A DNA stretch of 64,000 bases, taken from contig NC_052475.1 of assembly GCF_009730915.1 (NCBI RefSeq), positions 25,977,016 through 26,041,015 of the forward strand, read 5' to 3'. The notes under the pieces are model-generated. The model did not search any database. It was not told the DNA's origin and saw only the letters and a list, made by a program, of their open reading frames with translations. The position numbers and the translations under genes are program-made. Below, one piece after another: positions 48,786 through 61,219 of this stretch. The first letter of the stretch is position 1; every line of letters starts with the position of its first letter. The DNA is from Dioscorea cayenensis subsp. rotundata (lineage: Eukaryota; Streptophyta; Magnoliopsida; Dioscoreales; Dioscoreaceae).

Positions 48786-51700
48786 TTAGCCAAACAAGTC
48801 CCTGAACAGGTTGGGATTCTTCCCTGATGGCGTGACACCAACCTGCCTTGCAAGAGCATCTTTCTCCAACGAGTCTTGAGGGTTTGGGCCCTTTTTCAAA
48901 GTTGAGACATTGGTAGCACCTTGTGGGTTTTTACTGACAGCATATAAGTCTGTAACCGTTGGATTGGTGGAAGTGCCACTTAGATTTGTCATCGGTATAT
49001 CACTATAAAGTGCCATAAGATCAGGTTCTCTGGGGCCAGCAACAACAGAAGAATCAGGAGTTGACTGAACAGGAGCTGGCCCGAGAAGCCCTTCCAACTG
49101 CTGAAATGGATCCACTGATGGTTTGGTTTCTGGTGCTGGTTCTCCTAAATCAAGCAAATCAGGCGGTGGTGGCACAGAAGTCTTCTCTGTCGGTTCAGAA
49201 GAAGTAACAGCTTTCACCATGATAGTCGGTTTCTCTACATTGCCAGCACTTCCCTTGATTGTTTTATGACTAGATGGTTTTTTCTCATTTTTTGATGATG
49301 AGGCACCGAATAATGATGCAGCGAGTTTTTGCTTTTCAGCTGAAACCTCAACCTGCTGTCTCCTTGAATCATACAAGTTATCACGTGTATCACGTGCCTG
49401 TGCACTCATTGAGCCTACCCCATCAAGATGGGTGGCCCCATTTACGGTCTTCTGAGATGTGGAAGACGTGCTAGGTGCTGCGGAAGATGAATATGTTGGC
49501 TTGCCCCATTTCTTCTGAACACCCTCAAGCCGAAGCCTAACCCCAACATCAGCAGATAAAGCATCCAATGAAGAAGGCACTTTTGGCGGTGGTTGGATAT
49601 CTCTGGCATAAGTTGCGTCAGATACTGGAACTAGATCTGTTGGTGGTGCAAAAGCAATTGGAGCACTTGCAGGAGGGGAAGGCTTTGGAAGCTGATAAGC
49701 CTCAAACCTGAGGGTATGACCAGAAACTTCATGTGGGTCTTGACTTCTAAAAATGTTAACGTGGGACATCCCAGATTGTTCACTTTCAGAAATGTAGGGT
49801 CTTGCTCCCTTTTCTAAGGATTGCTGCACAAAGCTGCTCAGGAATGGGAGACTTCTATCGACCTGAAATGACAAACAAACTTAAGAATACTAGAATAATA
49901 CAAAAACAAGGCATATACAAAATGGAAGACAATTTTTTCACAATATGCTGAGAACGAGAATTTGATTTAGATAATCAGTATTGGAATGTAGGAAAACCTC
50001 ATACCAATTTTTTTATACTCATCCAGAACGAAGCTGACCACTGAAAGTTATATATATATGACAAAATTCCTTGCCCATTACAGGCTCAAAAAAGGTATGC
50101 TCCAGTGTTCTATGGGAAAGCTAAATTTACAGACGGGAAATCTGAGGGAACTTCAGGGACTGATGATGATAAGTGTTATTACTACGCTATTGTCCTCCCT
50201 GGAGCTTGGATTTGAAGTCCAAAATCTCATGTTAGACTTATCACCTGACCTACTCCTCCATGCCCATAATCAAGGAGTATTCTACATGACTAGAGAACTC
50301 ATTTAAAAAAGCACATGTTTTATCACCATCCACACAATTTAAGGCAGGGTCAAAAAGTGAGGAGCATTACCACTGCAAAACAGTGTAGTATTAGCTGGTA
50401 TTCCAGTTAATTAACTTTCCATAATAAAACAGCTTGCTTCGCAATGAGGAAAGTGATTCTTAAGTTCAAACTTAAGCATGTAATAAACAGAATAAAAGTA
50501 TAAAGACTAAACATGATTCACATGTGAGGCTAGTGATGAATGTTGCGCACATACATATAGTTGGCACATGGAAAAAGAGTTTAATAGCTTATTAAAAGCA
50601 TTGGAATGGAAAATGAATGCTAGTTCTTAAACTTTCTATGCAGTACGGATATGAAAGCACTAGACAATTATTGTCATTATACTAAGATATTAACTCAAAC
50701 TAAGTTGTTTAACCATTCAAATCAACTCACAAAATAGAATTTCTATTGTAAATCACTAAATCCTGTTCAAATATGAGTACTGATTCCTGCCAAGAGTCTT
50801 AAAAACTCCACATAATTGCATATGTCACCACGTATTTGAGATATGATAAATATGTAAACCATTAATTATGGCATACTCCATAAGTATGCAATAGACCATT
50901 TCTATCATAGCACCACTAACAATGACTTCTCATAAATGCAAAACAAATATATAAGGAATTGGTAGGGTATATTCAAGATCCAGCTCACACATCGGCTAAA
51001 ACTCTGTAACCTTTAAGGCTTAATGTTCACCTCAATGTCTTCACAGCTTGCATCTAACGGCATTACACTTTCCACAGCATGAACATCTAAGCCCATCAAA
51101 GCCTGGAGTTCATACGCTCTCTGCTGCAAATCTGTTGAATGTGATGCTGATAGCTCATCAATTAGGGCCTGGCACTGCAATAAATAAAAGAGGTCAATAA
51201 CTTTAATGTTCAATTGGAAGCAATAAAAATGTTAACACTAATCATTAGATAAATATCTCAAGGATAAAATTAAACTCTTAGAAGGTATTTAGTTTGGAAA
51301 TAAGCCTGACCCCCAAAACCAAACACCTTGCAGAACTCTTTTAAAGAGATTTAAATATTCAAATAATAATTAATTTTATTGATATTAATGAACACTTGTT
51401 ATTATTTTAAAAATTAATATTAAAATATTTAATTTTGATTAGTATTAATTAAGTCAAAATGTGATCCACTAAAAAAACAAAAAACAAAAAAAAAATCCCA
51501 CTAACTCGATATTTGAAAAGATTCTTTTACCCTACACTCTAATTCCCTGACCAAACATCCTCTTAACAATGAGTACAGAGCTGGGTACTCATTCCAGTAA
51601 TTTTCATCTCCTTGTGAGACTCTCTTATTGGACAATCATATCAGAAAAATATAATTCACCATATTTGTTTTTATATTGCAATTTCTTTCATACTCAAAGT

Positions 51701-54700
51701 TTAATTGGCTTTCCAAATAAAATATTAAAGACTATTCATAACTGTGATTAGACTTAGCAAAATTGAAAATATTCACATCATAAATCATCCCAACCTGCAA
51801 ACAGAAAGTCGTTGCATACATCCCAGCAGGTTAAGTTAAACAGAAGTAATCAGGATCAAGTGCTGAAGAACCACAACCGTTACAACTGACAAGTTAGAAT
51901 AGTACATGAAATAGGATTTGAAGCTCAAAAGGACAAAATAGGTTCCAGACACTCCAATGACAAAGCAAACCCACAAATAAATAAACCGGTTTAAAAAAAA
52001 AAGGCTTGTAAATAAATTACCTCTGGCAACATTTCCACTTTTCTTCCAGCAGCAATTTCGTAGGCAAATATTTTCATGATAGCTGTTGTTGCATAAGCCT
52101 TCCAGCAAAGAAGCATAGGTAAGGTAAAAAAAAAACAAAAGGTTCATTGTACAAAATATATGCATTGACATTGTTTGAATTAAAACACACCGAACATAAG
52201 GGAGTTATACTTGTTACTCTTCAAAAAGTTCAAACATGGTGACACGGCAGTAACTAAATTCAAGCTTACCAAAATTATAATAAGAAAATCCACAAAAAAA
52301 TAAAATAAAATAAAATAAAATAAGTATGTGTGCATCAATCACATCATCTATGATAAACGAGCCTATACATGAAAGTAAATGGAAGAACCATTCCACAATA
52401 CAAATCTTGATAGCAAAGTCATGCATCAAACTCGTACCTTGACAGTGTCATCATTAGCATGAGCCTCTGCTACATCACATAACTTCCCTATTATATAGGA
52501 AGCAGAGCACTTCCCATCCATTGTTCCATATTCTCCAAGAACCCAGCAAATCACCTGCACTTAGCATTTTGTTACATACTGCATAGGAAAGAATTTTTAA
52601 GTACACATAAAGCTCCCCATGAGAAAAGAAATACCTGCAGAAATACAGATGGAAGCTTTGGCTCCCCAAGAATGCGCAAATATGACTCCACCTACAAGTG
52701 ATAGAAAGAAGGCCACCACATGGTCATTTATTAGAAGAGAAATACATTTATATTAAAAGAGAAGCAAAACTCAAGACCTCATGAAACAGATACTAAAATC
52801 AGGTTATCAGGAACAATTCATCAAGAGCTTTGCAGAAGCTTCAAAAAGAAATATGAAAAAAGGATCCTGAATAAAATCTTGGTGTCAATTATCATGTAAA
52901 TAGCCTTTAAATTTATTTTCACATTTATTTATAAACAGAATTTTGTACAGACAACACAAGTATAAAATTTCATTTGCATGCCATATGGGTACAAAATTAA
53001 ATCACGAAGTTACTGGAGAACAAATTGGCATCTAACATAAGAGAACACTAATGCAGTTAGTAATGATATCTAAAGCAAATTCCGATGATTTCTCAGTTCA
53101 AGTTAAAGAAGAAAATTCAAGTGATCCAAACAAGGTACATACAGCTGAGGACCTCAGTTGACTATCAGCACCTTCATCATCCTCACCAAAACCTTCAGCA
53201 ATCAGCCGCATTAAGTTATGTGCCACTCTCACATTTACAAGATCACCGGCATGCTCAAAGACTTTATTCATGGTCTGTAGAGTAACCAGTTAGATAATGG
53301 CAGCAGTAGTAGGCATATGAGAAAAGTTCAAATAGCACTCTCGCTAGTTATTCAGGTAATGTAACAGAAATACATCCACCTGGATAAACCAATGATTGCT
53401 TGGTGCATATTGTTCAGCAAGCTCAACACATCGAGATGCTATTTCTGTCTTATAGTGATGATCATTGATGTTTATCATGTAATCTATCATGCGATCAACT
53501 ATAACCTCCACATTTGTTGACTTTGTCATTTTGTAAAGCAACTCAAAGGTCTTTCTCTTCAGAGTATCATCAGGATCCTGAAGAAATGAAAATATTCCGA
53601 TCAAAACCAGATCAAACAATCACTTGATAATGATGTGTACCACAAGAGATAACTGCTTGGGAGCTCGAATGATCCCTTTTGTATTCCAAAATCAAAACTT
53701 TTAATGGTCTTGAAATGCATTGGACCAAAAAGCATAGCAACTAGAAAACGGGATTTAGAACTTGAAATATACAAGATAAGAATGACAAAAAAGATTAGTA
53801 CCAGAAGCAATATTGTTTGCCATGTCTATCTCATGCTCCTAAAACCTTACCTATCATGTAGATACCATACAGAAAAATATGCAGGATCCTAGATGGATTT
53901 AAAAAAGCAGAGATGCAGACTAAAGCAACACTTATCCTTTACAGTTTAATCAATAGGCTCATTTCTCTGTTGGACAAATTTTAAAACCAAAAGTAATGGA
54001 TTCTTACGACATTATCAGGAGATCAACATAACAGAACTGCATTCTCATGTATTTTCGTGCACCAAAGGAATTTTGTCCATAAAATCAAAAAAAGAATGTG
54101 AGAAAAGAATGTCAGACCTCTAGGCAATCAATAACAGCTAGCTGGTGTTCCTCTGCTATCTCCGGATTAATCTTTATTAGTCGACCAAGAGCATCGATAC
54201 CCATGTATCTGAGGTTATGGTTGTCACTCTGTTCATAATAGGTACCAAAGGCACAATATAAGTGCAGAAACAGGAAGTAAGCACACAACAACAAGCATAA
54301 AGTTCCTGTTCAGCTGAACTTTCCAGGGGCAACAGCAGCAGGTGGTGGCAAAACAAACCTTCAGAAATTTGGAAGTTGCGTCGGCAGCAGCTTCTAATGA
54401 CTTGGTATTTGGATAGATGGATGAAACACAGCAAATGCATTGATATAATATAGAGTTTCCTATATTGGAAGTGGATTCACCCTTCCTGAAAATGTCACTC
54501 AAAATTGTATACATTTGTTCACTAGCTTGCTTGTCACCACTACCCAGCAATGCAAGAATCTTCAGTAATTTTATCTGGATATATGAAAGGAACATCAGCA
54601 AATAGAAGAAATTGTTTTCATGAATCCTGGTTAGTGTTCAGTCATTCAGAACAGCTCGAGACAATGCACACTCACTTTGAGCAAATCAAGAAACCAAAAG

Positions 54701-56733
54701 TAATCAAGGGTTCTGCCAAAGACTTATATGGACCAAATCCGATCTACTTCATTTTATGAAAACTATGGCTAATCCCATAATTAAAAAAAAAAAGAAAAAG
54801 TAAACATGTAAATTAGAACGCTACTAAATAGCATAATTTGAATTAGTGTCAATGTGTTTATAAATCTGCTATCAGATTAAATGTGATATCAATGTAAATG
54901 AACATGCCACCTATGATGAAAGAAATAATTAAGAACTAGAAAGATTATCAGTCCAAATGTCATAATTTCCCCGAAAGGGTACAATGTTCCTCAAGAACCT
55001 AGGCCTGAACAGCAGTCATTAGTCCAGTTAAGAGTTATATATTTGAACTAGCTCCGAAGGTGTTGACCAAAAACAATATCAGCCTATGGCTCAAATACAG
55101 CATTTGCACTGCAAGTGGGAAACAGCATAAAACCAGTGCTGGGCCACTATGGAAACACCATAAGGTAATGAACACAGAAGTTGCTAGAAGATTATGAAAC
55201 ATACTTGTAAGATATAAGCATCAAACTCACCTGAATGAATGGAGCTGGCATTTGATGATAGTCATAAGATTTTGGAAGCCTTTTTTCAGCAACTTGTTTT
55301 AAGATGCTTACAAAACTCATGACCAGATCTTTGTAAGAGCTTGGATCTGCTGTTATAAGATCAAAAAGTGGACAAAGGGTTGCGCCCATCACTCCAGGGT
55401 CATTATCACAGAGCCTCTGAAACAACACAAGCAAAATTAGAAAATAAAAATTAAGAAAAATAGTCAATACAATTGCAAGGAACTCATGCATCTTGCCCAG
55501 AAGCGATAATTACAGGTCAAAAAATTTTCCTAAATGAACAGTATACACTTATATTACTGACCGAAAAAATTCTGATGAGAAATCATATGATATCTAAAAT
55601 CAATTATCAATTGATCTGACAGTATGTTGTTATCCTCCGACGATGCTATGCAATATCCTCATTCTTAACCACTGCCATTGTGATATATAAGATCAATATG
55701 GAGAAATGATAACATCCCTTCTTCAACATTTAAATTTGCAATTTAAGGCACTCGGTGGTCAGTCTTCATTTCCTTGGCACCTCAAGGAGGCTTTTACCTA
55801 AAAGTCTAAAACCCTTCACCACAGATCACAGGAAACAAAGCGCGCACTTACTTATATATATAGATATAAAAAGACCAGCTTTGCACATAGTGGGATCAAA
55901 TTATTCAGCAAAAATTTCAGTCACCAGGATATCAAGGCCAACTCCATAAACCATACAGAGACACCTAAAACGAGGAGGAAATTCTTAACCACAGAATAAC
56001 TTGAGTACAGAACTTTCTGCAGACCAAAATTTGTCCTGAATCAATAAAACTCAAGTAACAAATTTCACAAGAACACTATCGGTTGGTTTAAGAGCAAGTC
56101 TAACTACAAAAGAAAGAAGAACAACTTCATCATTCAAGTCACATTGGCAATAACACTCGAACATACCTTCCTGAAATTGGAGATCAGGTGAGACACTGAA
56201 CCCGGCGCTCGCTGATAAAAGCGGTGAAGCGCCATTACCGCCTTCTTCCGGATAGCTTCCTTCGGATGCCCCAACAACTCCACAATTTGGGGCAGCACCG
56301 CAGGGATGGTCTCCTCATTGATCAGCCGGCAAACAGCCGTCAACGCGGCGCAAACCACCAGATAGTTATCCGATCTGAGATCCTTCTGGATCGTATTAAC
56401 AATCAAGATGATGAGATCGTGATCCTCGTTCAAAAACAGCGTGACGGCGAGGTATCCAGTGCGCTTCAGCGACAGGGAATCATCGTGGGTCATCTTCACG
56501 GCATGGATGTAGCCGAATGAGGCGTCATGGCCGAGCATCTCCACATAGACGAGGCGGATGATATACTCCTTCATACGGCGGCGAGGGACATCAGGTTCGG
56601 CGATGCGTCGCTTCAAGGTTTCGATCTCGGAGAGGACGATGCGATCCTCCTCCGCCTTGGAGCGGGCTTCACCGATGGACTTCACGAGGTCCAGGAACTC
56701 CTTGGATTGTCCCCATCCGCCCTGGGAGCCCAT
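48786..56733 (-). CDS. AP4E: AP-4 adaptor complex subunit epsilon
   Basis: Eleven coding exons: 56167-56733, 55231-55416, 54359-54574, 54118-54228, 53380-53577, 53143-53274, 52635-52691, 52438-52554, 52021-52098, 51031-51174, 48786-49862. They give 960 aa and every join is in frame. The start MGSQGGWGQSKEFLDLVKSI and the adaptin trunk (RMKEYIIRLVYVEMLGHDAS, HLISNFRK/RLCDNDPGVMG, KSYDYHQMPAPFIQIKLLKI) identify plant AP-4 epsilon, the large subunit of the trans-Golgi AP-4 coat used in vacuolar sorting and immunity. Residues 1-602 form the adaptin repeat trunk. The last exon (603-960) is a low-complexity hinge/tail with PPPDLLDLGEP and VDPFQQL near 840, ending FRDLFG. No frameshift or missing exon. 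The leader starts near 56800; G-boxes lie farther upstream. Confidence 0.98.
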
Positions 56734-57405
56734 GGCGAGCTCCCTCCCGATTGTCCGTAGCTGCTCCAGCTTCGATCTCGGAGAAGACGATGCCCCAGAT
56801 CTGGATCTGATGATAATTTTGAAGAATTTCGAGGGGGGCTAAGTGAAAATTTCTCGTCGGATTACTTCGCTCTCGATTTCAGTGGTCTCTTTCTCTCTTT
56901 CTAATTCACTTCATCTACGAGGACTTGCGGTATGATGTCTCTTCCTTTCAGGATAATTATCAGTACTTCTGCGTTTTTGTTGCCACTGTTGCAGTGTTGC
57001 GTGGAAAGGATTGGGTTTATATGGTTGTTTTTATTTTAAGGTTTTGGATAAGAAAAAAGGTTGTGGAGGGATAGTGGAAACGGTTGATGGTGTCGATCAG
57101 AGCCGTTGGATTGGTCCCGATTGGGGGGACGAGTAATCACGTGACTCACGTGTTTAATATTGTTGTTCTGCGGGGCTGGCATCGTATGAGAAGCATTATT
57201 ATTCATAATTTGGTGGTCGTTTCCGTCCCGCAGCTGTACTGCATTTTCAGTGATTGAGGAACCTTTGAACGGTGGGAAAAATTACTAGAGTGAACTGATT
57301 TCCCTGATTCATATATTCTTTTGTTTTAAAATGAAAAAAAAAAATGATAGGAAAAAACTTTTTACAGCGTGGCACTTTTTTCATTTTTAACTAAGTTTAC
57401 TTTTA
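56734..57405 (-). promoter_or_regulatory. AP4E: AP4E 5' leader and promoter with paired G-boxes
   Basis: A GC-rich leader runs to about 56840, then CT-rich sequence to about 56910. Two CACGTG boxes at 57138-57143 and 57147-57152 are 9 bp apart. Left-right order places them about 400 bases upstream of the ATG. Function inferred. Confidence 0.45.
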
Positions 57406-59640
57406 GGGAAAATTACTGTTCACCTCTCGTAATTTTCAAAACTTCCCAAAAACCCCCTCATACTTTTACACACTCTGGACATGCTTCAGTTAGTGTTTAA
57501 CTTCCCTTTTACCCCTACCGTTCAGCTTCAAATGGGTCCGTGTTGTAAAAATCCCATTTTTGCCCTGAAAAATAATGGGAAAAAAACAGCCAAATCATAT
57601 CAGTATTCGACCTTTTCGAGAACTTTCTGCTTGGTTTCGATGAGACAATGCCTAGAGGTTGCATTACATCTTGTTCTTCTCCTCATTTCTCCTCATTTGA
57701 TTTGTTCGACTTCATTTCAGCGATTTCGTGTCTGGTGAGAATCTCTTCGTTCTATCGGTTTGAATATTCGCAGGTGTTTATTATAGCGACTTTCGTTTGT
57801 GGTAGTCCGGGTGAAATTTATCATACCCGAAATATATAAATCGGTTTCTCCAGAGAAAAATGAAGTTGATTTCCATCGGATTGGTCAAGTACACTCCATC
57901 TTCAAATGAGATGTAGTCGATTTTATTAGTCGAGGGACGAGGCGTATGTCGTTGTAAATCTCCGTTTAAAAAAAGCGAGTTCATTTCGTTGTAAAGTTCT
58001 TCTCGTTTATGGTTATCTATTTGTATATTTTTAAATCTTTGTTTAACTATTTGCTATTATCTGTTTAAATATATTACCAATATGTTTAATAATCGATCAT
58101 CTCCGTTTAACTTTATCTTTTACATGTATAACTATTCATATTAACGTGTAAATTCTCAAAGTCTCGCGTAAAAGCGGTGATCTTTTTCGTTTGATCCGAA
58201 TTGTTGGCACGTGGCATGTGGCGGGTGCGAGGTTATGGTATCCGTGCATAAGAATTAATGACGGCATTAATTCTTATGCACGGGATCTGACGATAGTCTT
58301 ATCGCGGTAACATAAATATCCGAACACCCGTTCGTTGTCATCGATCGATGTCGGTCCATCGTGCGTTTAACTTTTTTTCTCGGATATGAGCGTCGACCGC
58401 TGCATGGACTTCACACCATAAATAACAAGGAAGAACCCTTCCCATGGACAACCACTCCTCGTCAGTCCTCATCATCCTCCTCCTCTTCCCCTCGTCATCC
58501 AGCTTCACGTGTATGATATTCACTGGAGTCGGACGAAAGTTCGAAGATCGACTCTATCACGAAAGGATGTCTCGTGATCCTCCTTATCTTGAGAATCAAT
58601 CGGTAGTAATCACGCGACAAGTTAAACTATCTTTTTCGCCTCAAGTCGAAATACTCGCATAATTGCACGAATGCGGAGGATTCTCCAGTGATGGATGACG
58701 AGCGAGCAATTAAGCGGGCATTTCGACTTGGGTAAGAAAAGAAAGTTTTCACTTATTGCGTGATTGCGGAGGATTCTCTAGAGGAGGGAGATCAGGAAAC
58801 ATCCTTTAAGACGGAGTTGATATTTATCACTTGAGACTTTTTGTTACCGTTTAAGAACCTTATGTCAGTGTACAACTATTACTTTCTGTGTTTAACTATC
58901 AGGATCTTCGCTTAAGTCAGACCATGACACATTGATTAATAGACGTTTTCATGAATGTGTTTGTTTAACCTTTTTTAATGTTCTATGTTGTGCAGGTTCA
59001 AGTTGATGCGCATGTTATGCAACCGCCGTGAGCATTCGAATGTACAGACACTTGTTTCGTTCTACGAGGGTCGAGTCGTGAGTGTCCAAGGTCCGAGAAG
59101 ACGTTGTAAATGTTGTTAATGTTGTAAATGTTTTATTTTAAACGAAACAAGCTTATTTGAATGTGAACTTATGATATTTAATCAGATTCTCCATTGTAAA
59201 CGTTTAAATATTTTAAACAAACAAACCTATTTGAGTGTCTCCTTGTGATAACTTGTGAAATTTAAACAGAGACCTAGTAAAAATAATTTGGGAAACAAAG
59301 AACGGCATTGTAAACAATACAAAAAGTTAAACAATAATCAATTTACTCTTTAAACAATGACAACGGTGTTTAAGAAAATACATAAAGATGTTTAAACAGT
59401 GACAAAGGAGGTACCCATCTTCAATGCGATGTAAGTGAAAGCATTCAATTTAAACAATAACATATATTTTAAACAGCTAAATCACTATATTTAAACGGTT
59501 TACGTATTATTTACATGATATAGACTTTATTTAAACAGGTAACCGTTATTTTAAACACTATATGTATCTGTTTAAACATAGAAAGCTTGACGTTTAAACA
59601 GATACTCATGTCGAGCGATGACAATATGTCTTCATCGCGA
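57406..59640 (+). mobile_element. Deleted Mutator-like (MULE) element, fragment 1
   Basis: GGGAAAATTACTGTTCACC at about 57406 looks like a MULE terminal repeat. At about 57829-57906 a frame reads IYKSVSPEKNEVDFH then RIGQVHSIFK, matching the N-terminal region of monocot MULE proteins and the copy at 59858-60055. At about 58995-59040 FKLMRMLCNRREHSN matches the C-terminal MULE segment. The catalytic middle is missing. Between and after these lie many GTTTAA/TTTAAAC motifs. The right end is not defined, so this is a decayed derivative rather than a gene. Confidence 0.5.
58240..58285. repeat. Perfect 19-bp inverted repeat with 4-base loop
   Basis: CCGTGCATAAGAATTAATG, loop ACGG, then its exact reverse complement. 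It sits within MULE fragment 1. It would form a strong hairpin. Confidence 0.9.
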
Positions 59641-60056
59641 CAGTGACATATATTTCTCTTTTTGCCCTTGGGATGGAGGGAAAAATACCGCCCAATCACA
59701 TCACGTCTAGTCTAACCTCTATGCATACAACTGTGCACTTTTTTGTTTGCCTATCTGACTGCTGTTTGTTGTTTACATCTTCTTCTTCTTCTTCTTCGTC
59801 TTATTTTTGTTCTTCATTTCATTTGGTTTGTATGATTTGGTTTTCGGCCGATATATTATGGAGAGTTTTTGTGGTATTGCTAGAATCAACGGGGAGGGAA
59901 GAGTGTTAATGTTCACGGCTCAGACTTCTTGGGAGTTGGTGTTAGCTGAGATATGTGAGCGATGGGGTCTCGAAGTTTCTCTTGTCAGGGTTAAGTTTAT
60001 CACATCAGATGGATATAAAACGGTTTGTCCAATAGAAAACGATATTGACTTCCAGC
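59640..60056 (+). mobile_element. MULE fragment 2 with intact N-terminal frame, interrupted by hAT
   Basis: The start, TTTTTGCCC and GCCCAATCACATCA at about 59657-59703, matches 57555-57600 of fragment 1 in the same orientation. From ATG at 59858 a frame runs MESFCGIARINGEGRVLM, then WELVLAEICERWGLEV, VRVKFIT and YKTVCPIENDIDFQ. This is the same protein region as fragment 1 (IYKSVSPEKNEVDFH) and typical of MULE-encoded proteins. The match stops exactly at 60055-60056, where the hAT-like terminus begins; the frame then runs through it to 60238 by chance. Confidence 0.55.
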
Positions 60057-60943
60057 TAGAGGTGTCAAATGGGCCGGCACGGCTCGGGCCCATGGTAGCC
60101 CGGGAACTGTGCGTGTCCGGGCCGGCCCGGCCCATGACTTTGTCGTGCCGGGCCGGCACTGCCCGCAAATGGTGGAGGGTCGGCCCAGCACGAGACACGG
60201 CCCACTTTGGCCGGGCTCGTGCCGTGCCGGCCCGTTAGTATTTTTTAATATAAAATATTTAAAAAAATAAAAATATATCTAAAAAAATCAGAAAAATTTA
60301 AAAAAATTTGAAAATATAACAAACATTATCTAATAATATAAATATAAATTAAATTTTACTATAATTGAAAAACTATATTATCATTATCTATTTATCTTGA
60401 AATAAAATCCTTCTCCATTTCCAGATTTTCTAAATGACTAAATCCTTAGTTCAATTTCAATGACTTCAATCAACAGATTCAACACAAATATTCAAATAAT
60501 CCGATAACCATTTTCAATTTCCTGTAAAGAAGAAGTGAAGAACTATACAAGCAAAAGAAAATTAAAAAGAAAGAAAATCACATTAAAACTTGGGTCTCAA
60601 TGTCGCATAAAGATGAAGAGTTTACAGAATCATCAATCAAGAGAGCATGAGATTTATTAATACAAATCTAAATAAATCATGGGGATGAATTCTAAATAAA
60701 TCAAAGAAAAGCCATGCCATTATGCCAACAACAACAAGAAGAAAAAAACAGCAGCAACATAGATGCTTGTTTGTATGTTGTTTGCAAACAGATATACAAG
60801 GAATCACGGAAGTTGAGCCGTCCTCTGATTCCTGCATATGAGGTTAATACAGATGAGTTGAATACAGATATATATATATATATAGCAGAAGGTAAGGCAA
60901 TGCTTATAGTATAACATTCACAAACATAAAAACTAGTTGAAGA

Positions 60944-61206
60944 ATGGAAGTGATGTTGTTCTATTTACTTCTCTTCAGCTTCTCACTCTTGTTCCTGATC
61001 TTAATCAATCTTAGAAGCAGGATTAATAAGAACAAGTACTACTCAGGAGGAGCTAGACTACCACCAGGGCCATGGCGACTGCCCATCGTCGGAAGCATGC
61101 ACCACCTCATTGGTTCACTGCCACACCGGTGGCTGACCGAGCTGGCCAAAAGACATGGGCCGCTGATGTACCTCAAGCTCGGCAAGGTCTCCACCATCGT
61201 CGTTTC
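60944..61206 (+). pseudogene. Cytochrome P450 (CYP71-like) N-terminal fragment
   Basis: About 88 codons from ATG match a CYP71-clan N-terminus. There is a hydrophobic membrane anchor ([18 protein letters not shown]), then the proline hinge [20 protein letters not shown] and [21 protein letters not shown]. Similarity stops at VVSS near 61206. No heme-binding loop or other P450 region follows, so it cannot be an enzyme. The frame stays open by chance to 61552 across the antisense glycosylase relic. An (AT)n/TATA-like tract lies at 60868-60884, so transcription is possible. Confidence 0.75.
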
Positions 61207-61219
61207 CTCAAGCTCTGGC

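Noticed and set aside
56224-56842. Plus-strand frames over AP4E exon 1
   Set aside because: Antisense shadows of a conserved exon.
60057-60238. Continuation of the MULE frame as a natural 143-codon protein
   Set aside because: After 60056 the sequence is a GC-rich hAT terminus; the Pro/Arg/Ala-rich translation is an accident.
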